From the NCBI GenBank assembly GCA_964387885.1, contig CAYLYZ010000007.1, positions 1 through 64,000 of the forward strand: a stretch of DNA of 64,000 nucleotides, read 5' to 3'. The notes beneath the pieces were generated by a model. The model ran no database searches and was not told the DNA's origin. It saw nothing but the letters and a program-made list of their open reading frames with translations. This DNA comes from JABGPL01 sp964387885 (GTDB lineage: Bacteria; Electryoneota; AABM5-125-24; Hatepunaeales; Hatepunaeaceae). Both the position numbers and the translations under genes were made by a program. Shown one piece after another: positions 45,301 through 54,200 of this stretch; positions within the stretch are counted from its first letter, which is position 1, and each line of letters opens with the position of its first letter.

Positions 45301-45808
45301 GAGTTCGGAAACATTTTCAGATATCGTCATAACTGCAGCCGTTGCAACCCAGGATGGTCAAATCTCTGGTGAGAAGGAACATATTCTTCCACTACAGGAT
45401 GGTGTTCTCGAGTTATACATGGATCCCGGGAACTGGATGTTTGAGAGGCAACGCCCGAATGATGAATGTAATATCAGAGTCTGGGCAGTCCTGAAAGATG
45501 GTCATCAGGCGTTGATAAATAACGCCCCGATTCTATTCAGATCCGAAAAAGGAATGTTCTCCTGGCTAAATTTCCAAACCGGTAACTTTGAATTATTCTA
45601 TCCGGATATAGTTCGGAAATATTCAGGCGTTGTAAGTGAAATTCACAACGAAGAATCCGGGCAGGCGACTGTATATATGATTGGAGTCATGGACGATTTC
45701 TTCCTTGAAGACTTCTCAGTAACCGCTTCATGCCAGATTGAAGCGTACTTAGAGGGCTATGAGGACGTTCAGGCTGATCCCAAATTTATAATATTTAACA
45801 GACATTAG
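42365..45808 (+). CDS. Large lipoprotein with about ten bacterial Ig-like (Big_1/invasin) repeats
   Basis: Surface lipoprotein of 1147 residues. ATG at 42365 has GGAGG nine bases upstream. The lipobox is AGMVGC (Cys24). The rest is a string of roughly 95-110-residue Ig-like domains of the invasin type, recognised by repeated phrases: ITAIARDGQGVAVPEAEISF, VTASLVDVDGNALPGMQVSF, TDENGHAEVRL and GTAVITATVE. The last domain (about 1020-1147) differs. It has no T9SS signal, so it should be anchored by lipid; adhesion or a spacer role is inferred. The gene stands alone. Confidence 0.85.
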   Translation: MKRYHLLSIALLIALMMAGMVGCDHDNAIAPNPGNNSGVASIELRLSQSELRGFSGEVRTETITAIARDGQGVAVPEAEISFAIRNPQPWKGTISTSQAQPQTDENGQLEASYSVSIDQTADVVIEAYAGQVLGTANLSIIVVNDIIGSISIESSTQVLAVPPNQTRNATVTASLVDVDGNALPGMQVSFRTDSPGLGFVDGEHATTDFNGRASRTFTSIVNKYGLCEISALVGDYSDKTTIEIRPVEAPANVNLTTENPVVKVSQGQNATINLDAVVTDAFRVGVPSTKVAFEALPIEEGAETFGSLSYPDTTNQEGRVTAQFSSLGEYGLLKVKVRVLPSEMSGSATEDEDEITAEIFIEVKELTIDIGSLTVRAFPDFLKLSPDTNGESNIRAQVRDVNNVGIPDVRVDFMTDLGALSQSTVTDEAGVATAVFHNNYEAGVATITATVPGTGHLAVEQITIEQSAGATGSLTLNADKEFIYADNGLTYASLTALLSDEDGQALSGKEITFTKTHGTVNSPVLTDSLGIARAIFRDVGSPSYNDQGLRVPAIITARYNPLGLNANVEITIYERNPVASITLQSAAEQMIAGGQNPVTIRATCFLENGNYAPEGTLVRFEVDMGHFSEDAVAVMGNFGVAETQYYPGSLTGIARLKAYVQNGDETVESNEVIINLLPGPASTVTVSATPSELITNDPDSFASIIAVVSDTVNNPVAQGTLVRFSTTLGNITPTAITDENGHAEVRLVPELEAGTAVITATVETPSGGEINGSATVTFISGRPNSIELFADPGQVAVAGTAGNSTSTIRAEVRDANGNLVGIQTPVTFELMHEPPEPEGCNFNDHGQSDVSMTNNGIATVSLNAGTQIGGKVIRAYTYRDEEQQDTVSVVLSTMAVISGPAHSLDIDLNDEGDDADGGAWRIEVSARVYDMHHNPVANNLPVVFSVEPEIASISAGFTGNESWANESEPGLAYATLTYQSSETFSDIVITAAVATQDGQISGEKEHILPLQDGVLELYMDPGNWMFERQRPNDECNIRVWAVLKDGHQALINNAPILFRSEKGMFSWLNFQTGNFELFYPDIVRKYSGVVSEIHNEESGQATVYMIGVMDDFFLEDFSVTASCQIEAYLEGYEDVQADPKFIIFNRH

Positions 45809-45839
45809 TTTCAGCAATTTGAAGTATTCTCCGGGTCGT

Positions 45840-45867
45840 ATACCATCTCTTTTCAAAGAGATGGTAT
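45840..45867. terminator. Perfect 13-bp hairpin after the Ig-repeat lipoprotein
   Basis: ATACCATCTCTTT-TC-AAAGAGATGGTAT, 31 bases after the stop codon. No T-tract follows (GTGGCTCGGGGGG), so it may be a processing or protection hairpin rather than a classical terminator. Confidence 0.55.
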
Positions 45868-46030
45868 GTGGCTCGGGGGGGATTACTCGTTTTTTTCCAT
45901 TCGAATGGTGTTGGAGTGTATTGTCAGGTATGATAGATTCTATTGAGGTTTTTCAATCTTTCGGAAGCACGTCGTTCCCGCGCAGCAGAGTGTCCGAGAA
46001 TAGCGTCAGAGCAAGAATTTCCTTTCTGCT

Positions 46031-46103
46031 CCTCATTCCCACGAAAGCGGGAATCCAGATTTATCAACTACTTACTGGATTCCCAGTCAAGCTGGGAATG
46101 AGG
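46031..46103. repeat. 73-bp double-hairpin inverted repeat (CCTCATTCCC family)
   Basis: Arms CCTCATTCCC...GGGAATCCAG and CTGGATTCCC...GGGAATGAGG are exact inverses in these 10-base blocks, and each arm also folds on itself (ATTCCC with GGGAAT). It lies in the 449-base gap 45809-46257, which otherwise holds only the hairpin above and a long open frame that is repeat DNA, not a credible gene. Confidence 0.75.
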
Positions 46104-46257
46104 AAAAAATGTGATTCTCTTCATTCTTGGACACACTGGCAGGCGGGAACCCAGAATAGACATACTCCTGGGGAATTTCTATTTCAAAGGAAATATGGGA
46201 AATGGAAGGATACAAAAATTTCAACTGACTCAAGAGCACTGGACACCACTCTGAAAA

Positions 46258-47046
46258 CTACCCCCAGAGCTGAATAGCATTATCAGGAAACGAACCCGGT
46301 GGAACTGAAAATCGAACGCAATCGATCATCCGATGAGCAAATCCATAGAACACCAATTTCTCAATGCAGGAATTTAATCCTGCATCCTCTTGATCTGATT
46401 CTATAAGAGTTTCTTTATTCTCCTTATTCAGGCTTGAAAGAAACGTGCGAAGTGCTGCAGACAAACCATTTGATGATTTTAATCCTGCTTCAATTGCCCT
46501 CGCCCAGACAAGATCAAGAGTAATTTGAAACCTGCCATCATCAGTTGTATATCCAAGCCCGTTATTCTTAGACCATCTCCATCGTTCTATTGATGGTTTA
46601 TCGCGCTGATCGAGATTTAGACGTTGCAAAAGCCTGAGTTTGGATTTATCAAACTCAATTTTTCCCGATTCGAAACCATATTCAGTCAATAGATTTTCAT
46701 CATTGCTTTCGGTAACGGATTTCAGATCCTGATTATTATAAAGTTTGAGTAACCATTTACGAACATCCTCTCCGTAATCAGAACCGGATTCAATTTCAAA
46801 TGCTATCGCACGCAACGGTTGAATTGTCAGCACTGTTCCGTACCAACCGATCAAGCTGTCTTTCCGCCAGATTTTATTCCAACCTATCGTCCATCCCGGG
46901 ATTATTTTGCTATACGAAGTGCGAAACGCTTCTACTGCTTTGCCATTATTTATCTGCCGGAGAATCTGGCTCTTTGCTGACTTACTTAGTTGCCCTCGAA
47001 TTTCAAGATTTGATATAACCTCACGAGCTATTGATTGCCATCTCAT
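46258..47046 (-). CDS. Unrecognised 262-residue protein coupled to acpS
   Basis: I do not recognise the family. The sequence is soluble, rich in W, R and K (for example GWTIGWNKIWRKDSLIGWYG and ERWRWSKNNGLGYTTDDG), with no signal peptide or membrane segment and a mixed alpha/beta appearance. Its ATG overlaps the acpS stop (ATGA), so it is almost certainly translated with acpS, and its codon usage looks like its neighbours'. It could be a cytosolic enzyme or binding protein; no catalytic motif is evident. Confidence 0.7.
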   Translation of the reverse strand: MRWQSIAREVISNLEIRGQLSKSAKSQILRQINNGKAVEAFRTSYSKIIPGWTIGWNKIWRKDSLIGWYGTVLTIQPLRAIAFEIESGSDYGEDVRKWLLKLYNNQDLKSVTESNDENLLTEYGFESGKIEFDKSKLRLLQRLNLDQRDKPSIERWRWSKNNGLGYTTDDGRFQITLDLVWARAIEAGLKSSNGLSAALRTFLSSLNKENKETLIESDQEDAGLNSCIEKLVFYGFAHRMIDCVRFSVPPGSFPDNAIQLWG

Positions 47047-47468
47047 TCTGGTTGAACGTTCCGTTTGAGGACAGATACTACGGCTATGGCAACTCCTGCA
47101 TCATGAGAAAGGCTAAGGCTTACAGAATTCCATCCCTGTCTGCGGGATTCATCTGCAGCAACTCCGTAGAATCGTAAACCGGGACTTCCGGAATCAGCAG
47201 TTCGGACTTCAATATCGAGCCAGGTTATCCCTTTACGATTAGTGCTGAGGGCTTTGTATGCTGCTTCTTTTGCAGCAAATCGAGAGGCAAGGGAAGATAC
47301 TCTTCCTTTGCAGGTTTCTATTTCATGATTAGTAAAACATCTGGTAGTGAATCTTGATCCCCAACGTTCCAGTATTCGTCTAATTCGTTCAATACTAACG
47401 AGATCAACTCCGACTGATATTGAATAATCAGATTCGGAAAACTCAGTAATATCATTTTTACTACTCAT
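47043..47468 (-). CDS. acpS: Holo-[acyl-carrier-protein] synthase
   Basis: Transfers phosphopantetheine from CoA to apo-ACP. Motifs: SVGVDLVSIERIRRIL (metal-binding Asp and the start helix), RFTTRCFTNHEIETC, SLASRFAAKEAAYKAL (metal-binding Glu) and SLSHDAGVAIAVV. The length of 141 is slightly above the usual 120-130 because of about 13 extra N-terminal residues. ATG at 47468 lies 8 bases inside the upstream lipoprotein gene, and the stop overlaps the next gene by ATGA, making a tight three-gene operon. Confidence 0.93.
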   Translation of the reverse strand: MSSKNDITEFSESDYSISVGVDLVSIERIRRILERWGSRFTTRCFTNHEIETCKGRVSSLASRFAAKEAAYKALSTNRKGITWLDIEVRTADSGSPGLRFYGVAADESRRQGWNSVSLSLSHDAGVAIAVVSVLKRNVQPE

Positions 47469-48288
47469 AGGGAACCTTGAAAACTGTACCGGTTGGGATT
47501 TCAGTTTTGTTATTACTCAATATTTCAGCAATTACGTGAACAGAATCTTTTTGAGTTTGCATGCTGATTTGCCATCCCGCATGAATGGTGTCTATATGCA
47601 CTCCTAGCCTTGATTCGGATAGTTCTCTTAAGGAATGGGGATATCTTCTTTTAAATCTTTTGAATTCCAGCGAAGCCTGGTAAATACTCTGCAGTTTTGT
47701 ATCAACAGATTTCAACTCCCTGTATCTATTCGAAAGATATTTATTATATCCTCTTAAGCGACCTACAACATTTCTGTCTTTTTCTCTATAATACTCGATA
47801 AGGTTGTATCCAACGACACCCGGAACGTCAAGGTATTCTACAGCTCTTTTCCAGACTAATTTCTTAGCAATCTCATCGAGACTCGGATCACGTACAAGAA
47901 CACTGTCCAAAATTCGCATTGCATCCTTTGATCGACTTTTTTCCCGAATAATTACCTTAGCAACGTTTAAAAGTGTTTTTGCTGTTTCATACCGAGGATT
48001 TGGCGGTGCCTGCATCATATTATCCGCCTTCAGAATTTCTTCAAATCCCCGGTCTAAGTTACCTTCAACAAGATTTGTAAATCCACGTAATTGAAATAGT
48101 TTTACAGGATCTACTTCTGTTGTGTCAATACTTTGCAATAATTCAAGCGCAGTATTAAAATCATATGCTGAAATCATGTCTTCAGCTTGATTTAAAAGGT
48201 CATGCTCGCAACTTGAAATTACAAACTGAGTTACAGAAAAAATCAACAATAAGTTTATTGTGGTTCTCAATGGGCGCCTGAAGTGCAC
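47461..48288 (-). CDS. TPR-like lipoprotein of unknown function
   Basis: A predicted lipoprotein of about 275 residues. The signal peptide ends in a lipobox VISSC. The mature N-terminal half is helical and TPR-like (YDFNTALELLQSID, LFQLRGFTNLVEGNLDRGFE, AKTLLNVAKVI). The C-terminal 80 residues resemble the short type II secretion pseudopilin-like beta module (FKRRYPHSLRELSE ... VPYE). I prefer GTG at 48288, eight bases after GAGGT, over TTG at 48294. First gene of the acpS operon. Confidence 0.7.
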   Translation of the reverse strand: MHFRRPLRTTINLLLIFSVTQFVISSCEHDLLNQAEDMISAYDFNTALELLQSIDTTEVDPVKLFQLRGFTNLVEGNLDRGFEEILKADNMMQAPPNPRYETAKTLLNVAKVIIREKSRSKDAMRILDSVLVRDPSLDEIAKKLVWKRAVEYLDVPGVVGYNLIEYYREKDRNVVGRLRGYNKYLSNRYRELKSVDTKLQSIYQASLEFKRFKRRYPHSLRELSESRLGVHIDTIHAGWQISMQTQKDSVHVIAEILSNNKTEIPTGTVFKVPYE

Positions 48289-48330
48289 TCTCAACGACCT
48301 CTATTTACATCTTCATGTGAATCGCATTAG

Positions 48331-48365
48331 CAAAAGTACAGGCTTCACCGAAAAGATGAAGCCTG
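48331..48365 (-). terminator. Probable terminator downstream of the DHH-like gene
   Basis: On the minus strand CAGGCTTCA, a 9-base loop, TGAAGCCTG, then TACTTTTGC, about 70 bases after the DHH-like stop and before the acpS operon. Confidence 0.6.
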
Positions 48366-48435
48366 ATACTTAAGAACTTTATCAAACACTTGAAAGAAAT
48401 GAAAACTGACAAGACTGCAAAAAACCGGTCTTCCG

Positions 48436-49356
48436 TTAAAGAATATAGGCATTCTCTTGCAGATGTTCTATAATTTCCTTAATAACGTTTTCTGACTTCA
48501 TATCGTTCGGATCAAGTGACAATCCTGCCGCACCCGATACACCACCACCACCATATTTCTCGGCCAATTGCCCGAGATGGACTTCGCAGGTTCTGTTGAA
48601 AATACTCTTGCCAAGTCGAATCCTAAGTTCAGTTTGATTTTTGTGTAGTGATACACCAACTTGAACATTACCATCCGGGAATAATGCAAAAGCGAGGAAA
48701 CGGTTGCCAACGGGCATTATACCGGTATCTCGAAAATCTGTAAAGATTACATTTTCAACAAGTTTGGAACGGTCAACTAATTCCATTTTGAATTCTTCAG
48801 CATCCATCCTGTAACGGCCTATACGTCCTTTCACTTCAGGCATATCAAGTACCTGATTGACGTGTGAGCCATTCTGAATGGAAACCATCACTGAGTTCGC
48901 AAATCCATGGTATTCAGCTAATCCCATAAAAGGATCTAAAGTATAGCTTAATAACACCCAGCCCTCAGGATTTAAAACATCATCCATAGTTAGATTCGCA
49001 TTGTCAATCCTGTCTGTCTCACGGATAAATCCTTCAAACCGTTTAAGTCTCGGGGAATCATAATAATCATATACTAATCTGGTCGTACTTGGAGCAAATC
49101 CACGTTTTCCTTTGACACCAAATGAACTATCGGATTTGCTCTCTGACTTCTGATTGTTTGAGAACCACGTCTCCGCATTTGCATGAAAGGGGAGATTTGC
49201 GATAATGTCTCCCTTATTGATGTCAACAGTGCCTTTCGAGATATACTGGGGATGAGCAAATACTACCTGTTCAATACTCTCCATTCTGGTGATGAGTACA
49301 CCACAGCCAACTCCATCGAGATTGGCACGTGTAATCAAACGCATAAGCTGCCTCAT
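48436..49356 (-). CDS. DHH/exopolyphosphatase-like protein with altered active site
   Basis: A 306-residue cytosolic protein whose layout follows exopolyphosphatase-like DHH phosphoesterases: N-terminal ITRANLDGVGCGVLI (family ADxDG; Asp replaced by Asn12), IIANLPFHANAETWFSNN (the DHH triad replaced by Ser66-Asn67-Asn68), NPEGWVLLSYTLDPFMGL, and a DHHA1-like end with GGGGVSGAAG (the His of GGGH replaced by Val). The loss of several metal ligands suggests it no longer hydrolyses phosphoesters and may bind a ligand instead. It lies 89 bases downstream of argF on the same strand. Family assignment is good; inactivity is inference. Confidence 0.75.
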   Translation of the reverse strand: MRQLMRLITRANLDGVGCGVLITRMESIEQVVFAHPQYISKGTVDINKGDIIANLPFHANAETWFSNNQKSESKSDSSFGVKGKRGFAPSTTRLVYDYYDSPRLKRFEGFIRETDRIDNANLTMDDVLNPEGWVLLSYTLDPFMGLAEYHGFANSVMVSIQNGSHVNQVLDMPEVKGRIGRYRMDAEEFKMELVDRSKLVENVIFTDFRDTGIMPVGNRFLAFALFPDGNVQVGVSLHKNQTELRIRLGKSIFNRTCEVHLGQLAEKYGGGGVSGAAGLSLDPNDMKSENVIKEIIEHLQENAYIL

Positions 49357-49445
49357 TTATTTACGTTCAGTGTTAAATCACCCCGAGGCTATCGACATTA
49401 CAAAATTTGTATTTTCTCTTTGTCAATATGTCGGAATTGATTTAT

Positions 49446-50372
49446 CTAAATTTCTCCCAAAGCCCAGAGGAGAAGCGATTTCTGACCATGGAGGCGATTT
49501 TCCGCCTGATCGAAAACTACCGACTGAGGACCATCCATAAGCTCATCGGTAATCTCCCGACCGCGTTCGGCGGGCAGGCAGTGCATGACAATACAACTTG
49601 GTTTCGCCTTTTCAAGCAAACTACTATTTAACTGAAATGACTTTAGTAAAAGCGTTTTTTCTGCTGCTTTATCCTTCTCTCCCATTGAAGCCCAGACGTC
49701 TGTATAAATAACGTCAGCATCCTCTGCAGCGTTTGCAGGATTGTCGGTAATAGTAATCTTCCCTCGGGCGTCCTTAAGGGATTCTTCAAGGAATTCCTGC
49801 CCCGGATGAGTCTCAGGAGTAGTGGCAATCCACAGATCAATATTTAATATTCGAGCGGCATTAATCCAGGATCTCGTCATGTTATTCCCATCACCGAAAT
49901 AGGCAACTTTAATACCTTCGATTGCACCGAGTTTTTCGCGGATCGTTAGTATATCACAGAAAACCTGACAGGGATGGAATGCATCCGTCAATGCATTTAT
50001 AACTGGTGCATCCGACCATTCTGCCAATTCCTCCAGATCGGATTGGTGAAAGGTTCGCACCACAAGCACATCAAGATATCTCGATAAAACTCGAGCTGCA
50101 TCTGCAATAGTCTCACGAGCTCCGAGTTGAATTTCCTGGTCTGTTATAAACATAGCCCCACAGCCAAGTTGATGCGTCCCGACCTCAAAAGAGATGCGGG
50201 TTCTAAGCGAAGGTTTGTGGAAGATTAGCCCAGCCATGCGTCCATTGAGTAGTTGTGGACATATTCCGGCTTTGGTTTGTTCTTTCAAACGCATCGCATG
50301 ATCAATAAGATCAATAAATTGCTCGCGATTCAAATCCGTAAGGGAAAGGATATCGCGTGTTTTGTTACTCAT
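49446..50372 (-). CDS. argF: Ornithine carbamoyltransferase
   Basis: Forms citrulline from ornithine and carbamoyl phosphate in arginine synthesis. Carbamoyl-phosphate site KPSLRTRISFE (Ser55 to Arg59), LSRYLDVLVVRTF, the HPCQ signature at 133-136, GDGNNMTRSW, and the ornithine-specific HCLPAERG motif. The SLRT variant of the usual STRT occurs in several phyla. The length of 308 is standard. ATG at 50372 follows AGGAATAA. No other arginine gene is nearby. Confidence 0.95.
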   Translation of the reverse strand: MSNKTRDILSLTDLNREQFIDLIDHAMRLKEQTKAGICPQLLNGRMAGLIFHKPSLRTRISFEVGTHQLGCGAMFITDQEIQLGARETIADAARVLSRYLDVLVVRTFHQSDLEELAEWSDAPVINALTDAFHPCQVFCDILTIREKLGAIEGIKVAYFGDGNNMTRSWINAARILNIDLWIATTPETHPGQEFLEESLKDARGKITITDNPANAAEDADVIYTDVWASMGEKDKAAEKTLLLKSFQLNSSLLEKAKPSCIVMHCLPAERGREITDELMDGPQSVVFDQAENRLHGQKSLLLWALGEI

Positions 50373-50572
50373 TTATTCCTCAAGAAACGGTTTGTTTAGT
50401 ATTTTCCAGTAAATTGAACTCAAAAAAGCTGTAGAATTCACTCAAATTCAAACAACTGTTTTCGTGGATTAAAATACAACCTCAAATTTAGATTCCCAAA
50501 TATCTCATTGGAAAGAGTGTAATGTAAATAGAATTTCTCAAAGTTCACGATCTTCAACTCGAGAAGGAAACA

Positions 50573-51166
50573 TTATCCTTTTCTGGTGTTCTTTTCAATC
50601 TTTTTGAGTGTTTCTAATATACTTGACATCGGATCTGATATATTTGTTGATGGTTTCAAACCTTTATTATCTAAAGTCCCATCAGATGGTAATTGAAGTT
50701 GTAAACTCGAGACCTGGCTGATTAACATATCCCTGAGTTCTTCGTAGTTCTCCTGACTGAACAGGAGAATCTCGGCTACATTCGTAGCTCCCTGCCCCGC
50801 TGTTTGAATTTTCAGAGTCGCCAACTTCCTGCTTCGTTGCATTGGTCCCTGTCGCAGGTCAATATTTGTTATCCGGGAGAAAGGTACCAGGACTTGCTTC
50901 TGCCACCAGACACCGCTTGAGACTCTGAGCTCGTTATCATCGTAAAAGAACTTGAACTTTCGCCAGAATACTTTGAGATATGCATGGATAAAAATAGAAA
51001 TAACGAATAGAACACCGGGAATGATCAGTAATCCAGGTACAGAACCTTCAAATATGGATACTAATATCCAGATAGCAACTGCGAGGATAATCAATGCTAA
51101 TGATGTGATCCAATGTACAGCTATCCAAAGCTTTAAGGTGTCTTCTGATAATCGTTGTTCAATCAT
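50573..51166 (-). CDS. Bacterial PH-domain (YdbS/bPH2-like) membrane protein
   Basis: A 197-residue protein with two N-terminal transmembrane helices (about 15-37 and 43-63) followed by a bacterial PH domain (DUF304-like): FFYDDNELRVSSGVWW, VPFSRITNIDLRQGPMQR, LATLKIQTAG. Function in such proteins is generally unknown. ATG at 51166 has a strong AGGAGGAAAG upstream. It starts 41 bases after the C25 gene on the same strand and may be cotranscribed with it. Confidence 0.85.
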   Translation of the reverse strand: MIEQRLSEDTLKLWIAVHWITSLALIILAVAIWILVSIFEGSVPGLLIIPGVLFVISIFIHAYLKVFWRKFKFFYDDNELRVSSGVWWQKQVLVPFSRITNIDLRQGPMQRSRKLATLKIQTAGQGATNVAEILLFSQENYEELRDMLISQVSSLQLQLPSDGTLDNKGLKPSTNISDPMSSILETLKKIEKNTRKG

Positions 51167-51207
51167 ACTTTCCTCCTCTAATCCCCCCCAATATCCAATG
51201 AGTCAAG

Positions 51208-54200
51208 TTAACGCATTAACACTACTTTACGACTTGTAACAAGGTTCCCGGCAGTCAGTTGAATAATGTAAACTCCACTAGCAAGATCGGAGCCATCAAA
51301 TTCGAAAGAATGAGATCCGGATGACAGATTACCAATGTGAAATTCATTAACCAGTCTCCCGGATACATCCCAAACCATGATTCCTGCTTCCGAATTGAAA
51401 GGTAAATAAAAATCGAGTTTTGTGCTCGGATTAAATGGATTTGGCCAGGCAGCACTCAGCCCAAAACCGGTCGGAGTAACGAGATTATCAGCGGATACCG
51501 ATACCTCGCCTATGCTGATCAGAAGTGGAATGTCGAATCTGTCTCCCTCTGCATTGTGGAATAATTCTAATACAAGGCTGTAATCCTGCTCAGGCATCCC
51601 GATCGAATTTACACTTAATCCGAAACTCTGCCTTTCCTCCGGCTGCACAGAACCTATCTGTGGATCATAACTTATCCAGGATAAATTTGGACCAATTTCA
51701 AAGCCGACTAACCTGTCCTTTGGCGTAACATTTATTAATCCGATAAATGTCCACAGCAGCGGATTCCATCTATTGGTTATTACGCATCCAAGAGGTCTGT
51801 CATCTTCTGTCATACCCTCAAACCTCAGGTACCGAATCAACCTTATTTCTCCGGTTTCCGGATTCATTTTCCGTAATTCAAGACGACTCCTGTCACCAAC
51901 CTCGTCCGGGTGGCGATTGTGTGCGAAGATGTATAAATTAAATCCCTCAGGATCTTCTGCAAACCATGTCATTCCAATCGAATAAATAGTCTCACCCTCA
52001 TATTCGAACTCATTGACTACATTTCCAATTGTATCATACTCATAAAACCTTCTTCCTGTCATGGACTTCGCGAAAAATGTCCCGCGGTCTGGTGACCATG
52101 TCATTGCCTGAGTCGGATTCTCCTCAGTAGTAAATGAATCTACAAACGCACCTTCACGTGTTAGAGTAACAATCCTTCGTTGTTCAACCGCTACGAGGTT
52201 TTCACCATTGAAATCAATTTCGGTATATCCTCGAGTAACTGACGAATCAATATTGTACTGTTGAACATCTTCCCTATGGTTCCCATCTCGATCAAACACA
52301 TAAAGCATATGCGGGAATTCACGTCGAGAAACCTGACCGGAGATGTAAAAATTCTCTCCATCAAATGCTACACCGTATAGTCCTGAGTCATCGACTGAAT
52401 CTCCTACTGCGTAGTTAAATATCTCCCCCCACTCTATATCCATTTCCGGATCTTCGAAACGTGGATTAAGTACAATCTCAAAATCAAGAGGACCATTACC
52501 CTCATTCCAGATTTCAAAAGCAGTATCAGCGGTGGAATCTGGCCAAACCTGTACATTTAACTCCTCAACATCAATGTTGAAAGTAGGATATGTCATTATG
52601 AAGTTAACTTCGACGTCCTCATCCTCAATGATTTCAATTTGTTCAGAAACAGCATCATTGAAATATCGACGCTGAGCAATAATGTCGTAGGTTCCAACTG
52701 GTGCATTTTCCAGGAAATATTCACCATTTTCATCTGTCAAACTGAAAAAACCGGTTCCATCGAGCATTACCCTTACACCTTCCATAGGGAGGTCACCTTC
52801 CGCAGCAATAACAGTCCCGTGAATAGAACCAAATTCCGACAGAGGACCTGTTGTGAAACGGACAGCCATATCTTCTTCAAGATCTTCAGTTCTTGGATCC
52901 CAATCTCGAGCATGTGTAATTGTCATTCCATCATTCCTATCCGGAGAGGAAAAACCGATTGTCACTGCCTCTTCGGGATAATCACGACCGGGTGCATTCA
53001 CATTTCCTCTTTCGTACAGGAAAATGAACTCACCATCACCGGTTTGAGTTGGAATAACCTCCGGATTATAAAGGTGAACTGCAAATGTGTGCGATCCCCC
53101 TCGATTCTGACAATTACGCCATTCAATTATGAAGCGATCTGCCTCATCATCATGCCATGCGAAGATCTGTCCACTCCATAGATCAGTCCAAAATGGACAG
53201 AGCATTGCCGGAGGCGCCAATGGACTTCCCATTTCCTGGTTGTTCCAGGAGACCTGATCACTACGACCAAAGCACATCCAACCATTGGAACTTACCGAAA
53301 TCAGGTTGTAGGCATTACCGTGATAAATGAAATCCCAGGGAAGGTCAACCAATGCCCGTTGACCGTGCATTCCCGCCATATTGTTGGCTCCCCCGTCATC
53401 TTGATCATTCAATCTAAGATTGGCGTTATTATTGCCAGCCGCCCAGTCATATTCAGGATTCATACCTCCCGTTGTATCTCTGCTGTCAAAAGCCCAGTAA
53501 CCGTAATTAGTAGGTCCCTGAGGTGCGATTTCAACATTACCTCCAACCAGTACAGGAATGATTAGGCTATCAGATCGACCGGTATCGTCCTCAAGAAGCA
53601 AACCAAAGGAGACTTCGCACATCGGATAGGAATTTGGTGCAGCAAATATCTCAAAAGGCTGACGGGAATTTCTCACCTGTTGTCCTATTTCAATTGCACC
53701 GAGGAAGGTTTCAGCTTCGCGAATTTGTATTTTCGGATCAATACTATGCAGGGAAGCACGAATAGGTAAAGCATCAAGTTCACCATTATTCTCTATTGTA
53801 ACAATCAGATCATCTATTACACCGGGCGCTAAACCGTCGTTAGCAAATTCAAAATCGATTATCTCGAAACTGTATCCGACGGTATTGAGATTAAATCCCT
53901 CACGCCATTGTTCTTCACCATAATCAATCAACAATTCAAAACCGAGTTCAATTCCATCTGGCATTTCCGGTGAACAACTGAATACGTAAGCCACTTCACC
54001 TTCTTCAAATTCACCCGGCTCTATTTCGGGATATTGTGCTTCAGCATTCACAAGTTCAATCCAGGGTGATCTCGATAATAGAGTTGTGGTAAAAGACTCG
54101 GATCTCTCATCACCCGAATTTGAGATCATAACACCAAGCTCAATAGTCTCACCGGGATTTATGATTGTGTCCTCATTTCCGGAACTCTGGCCTTCTCCGT

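Noticed and set aside
45819..46277. 152-codon open frame after the Ig-repeat lipoprotein
   Set aside because: It runs through two palindromic repeats and into the end of the opposite gene; no homology is recognisable.
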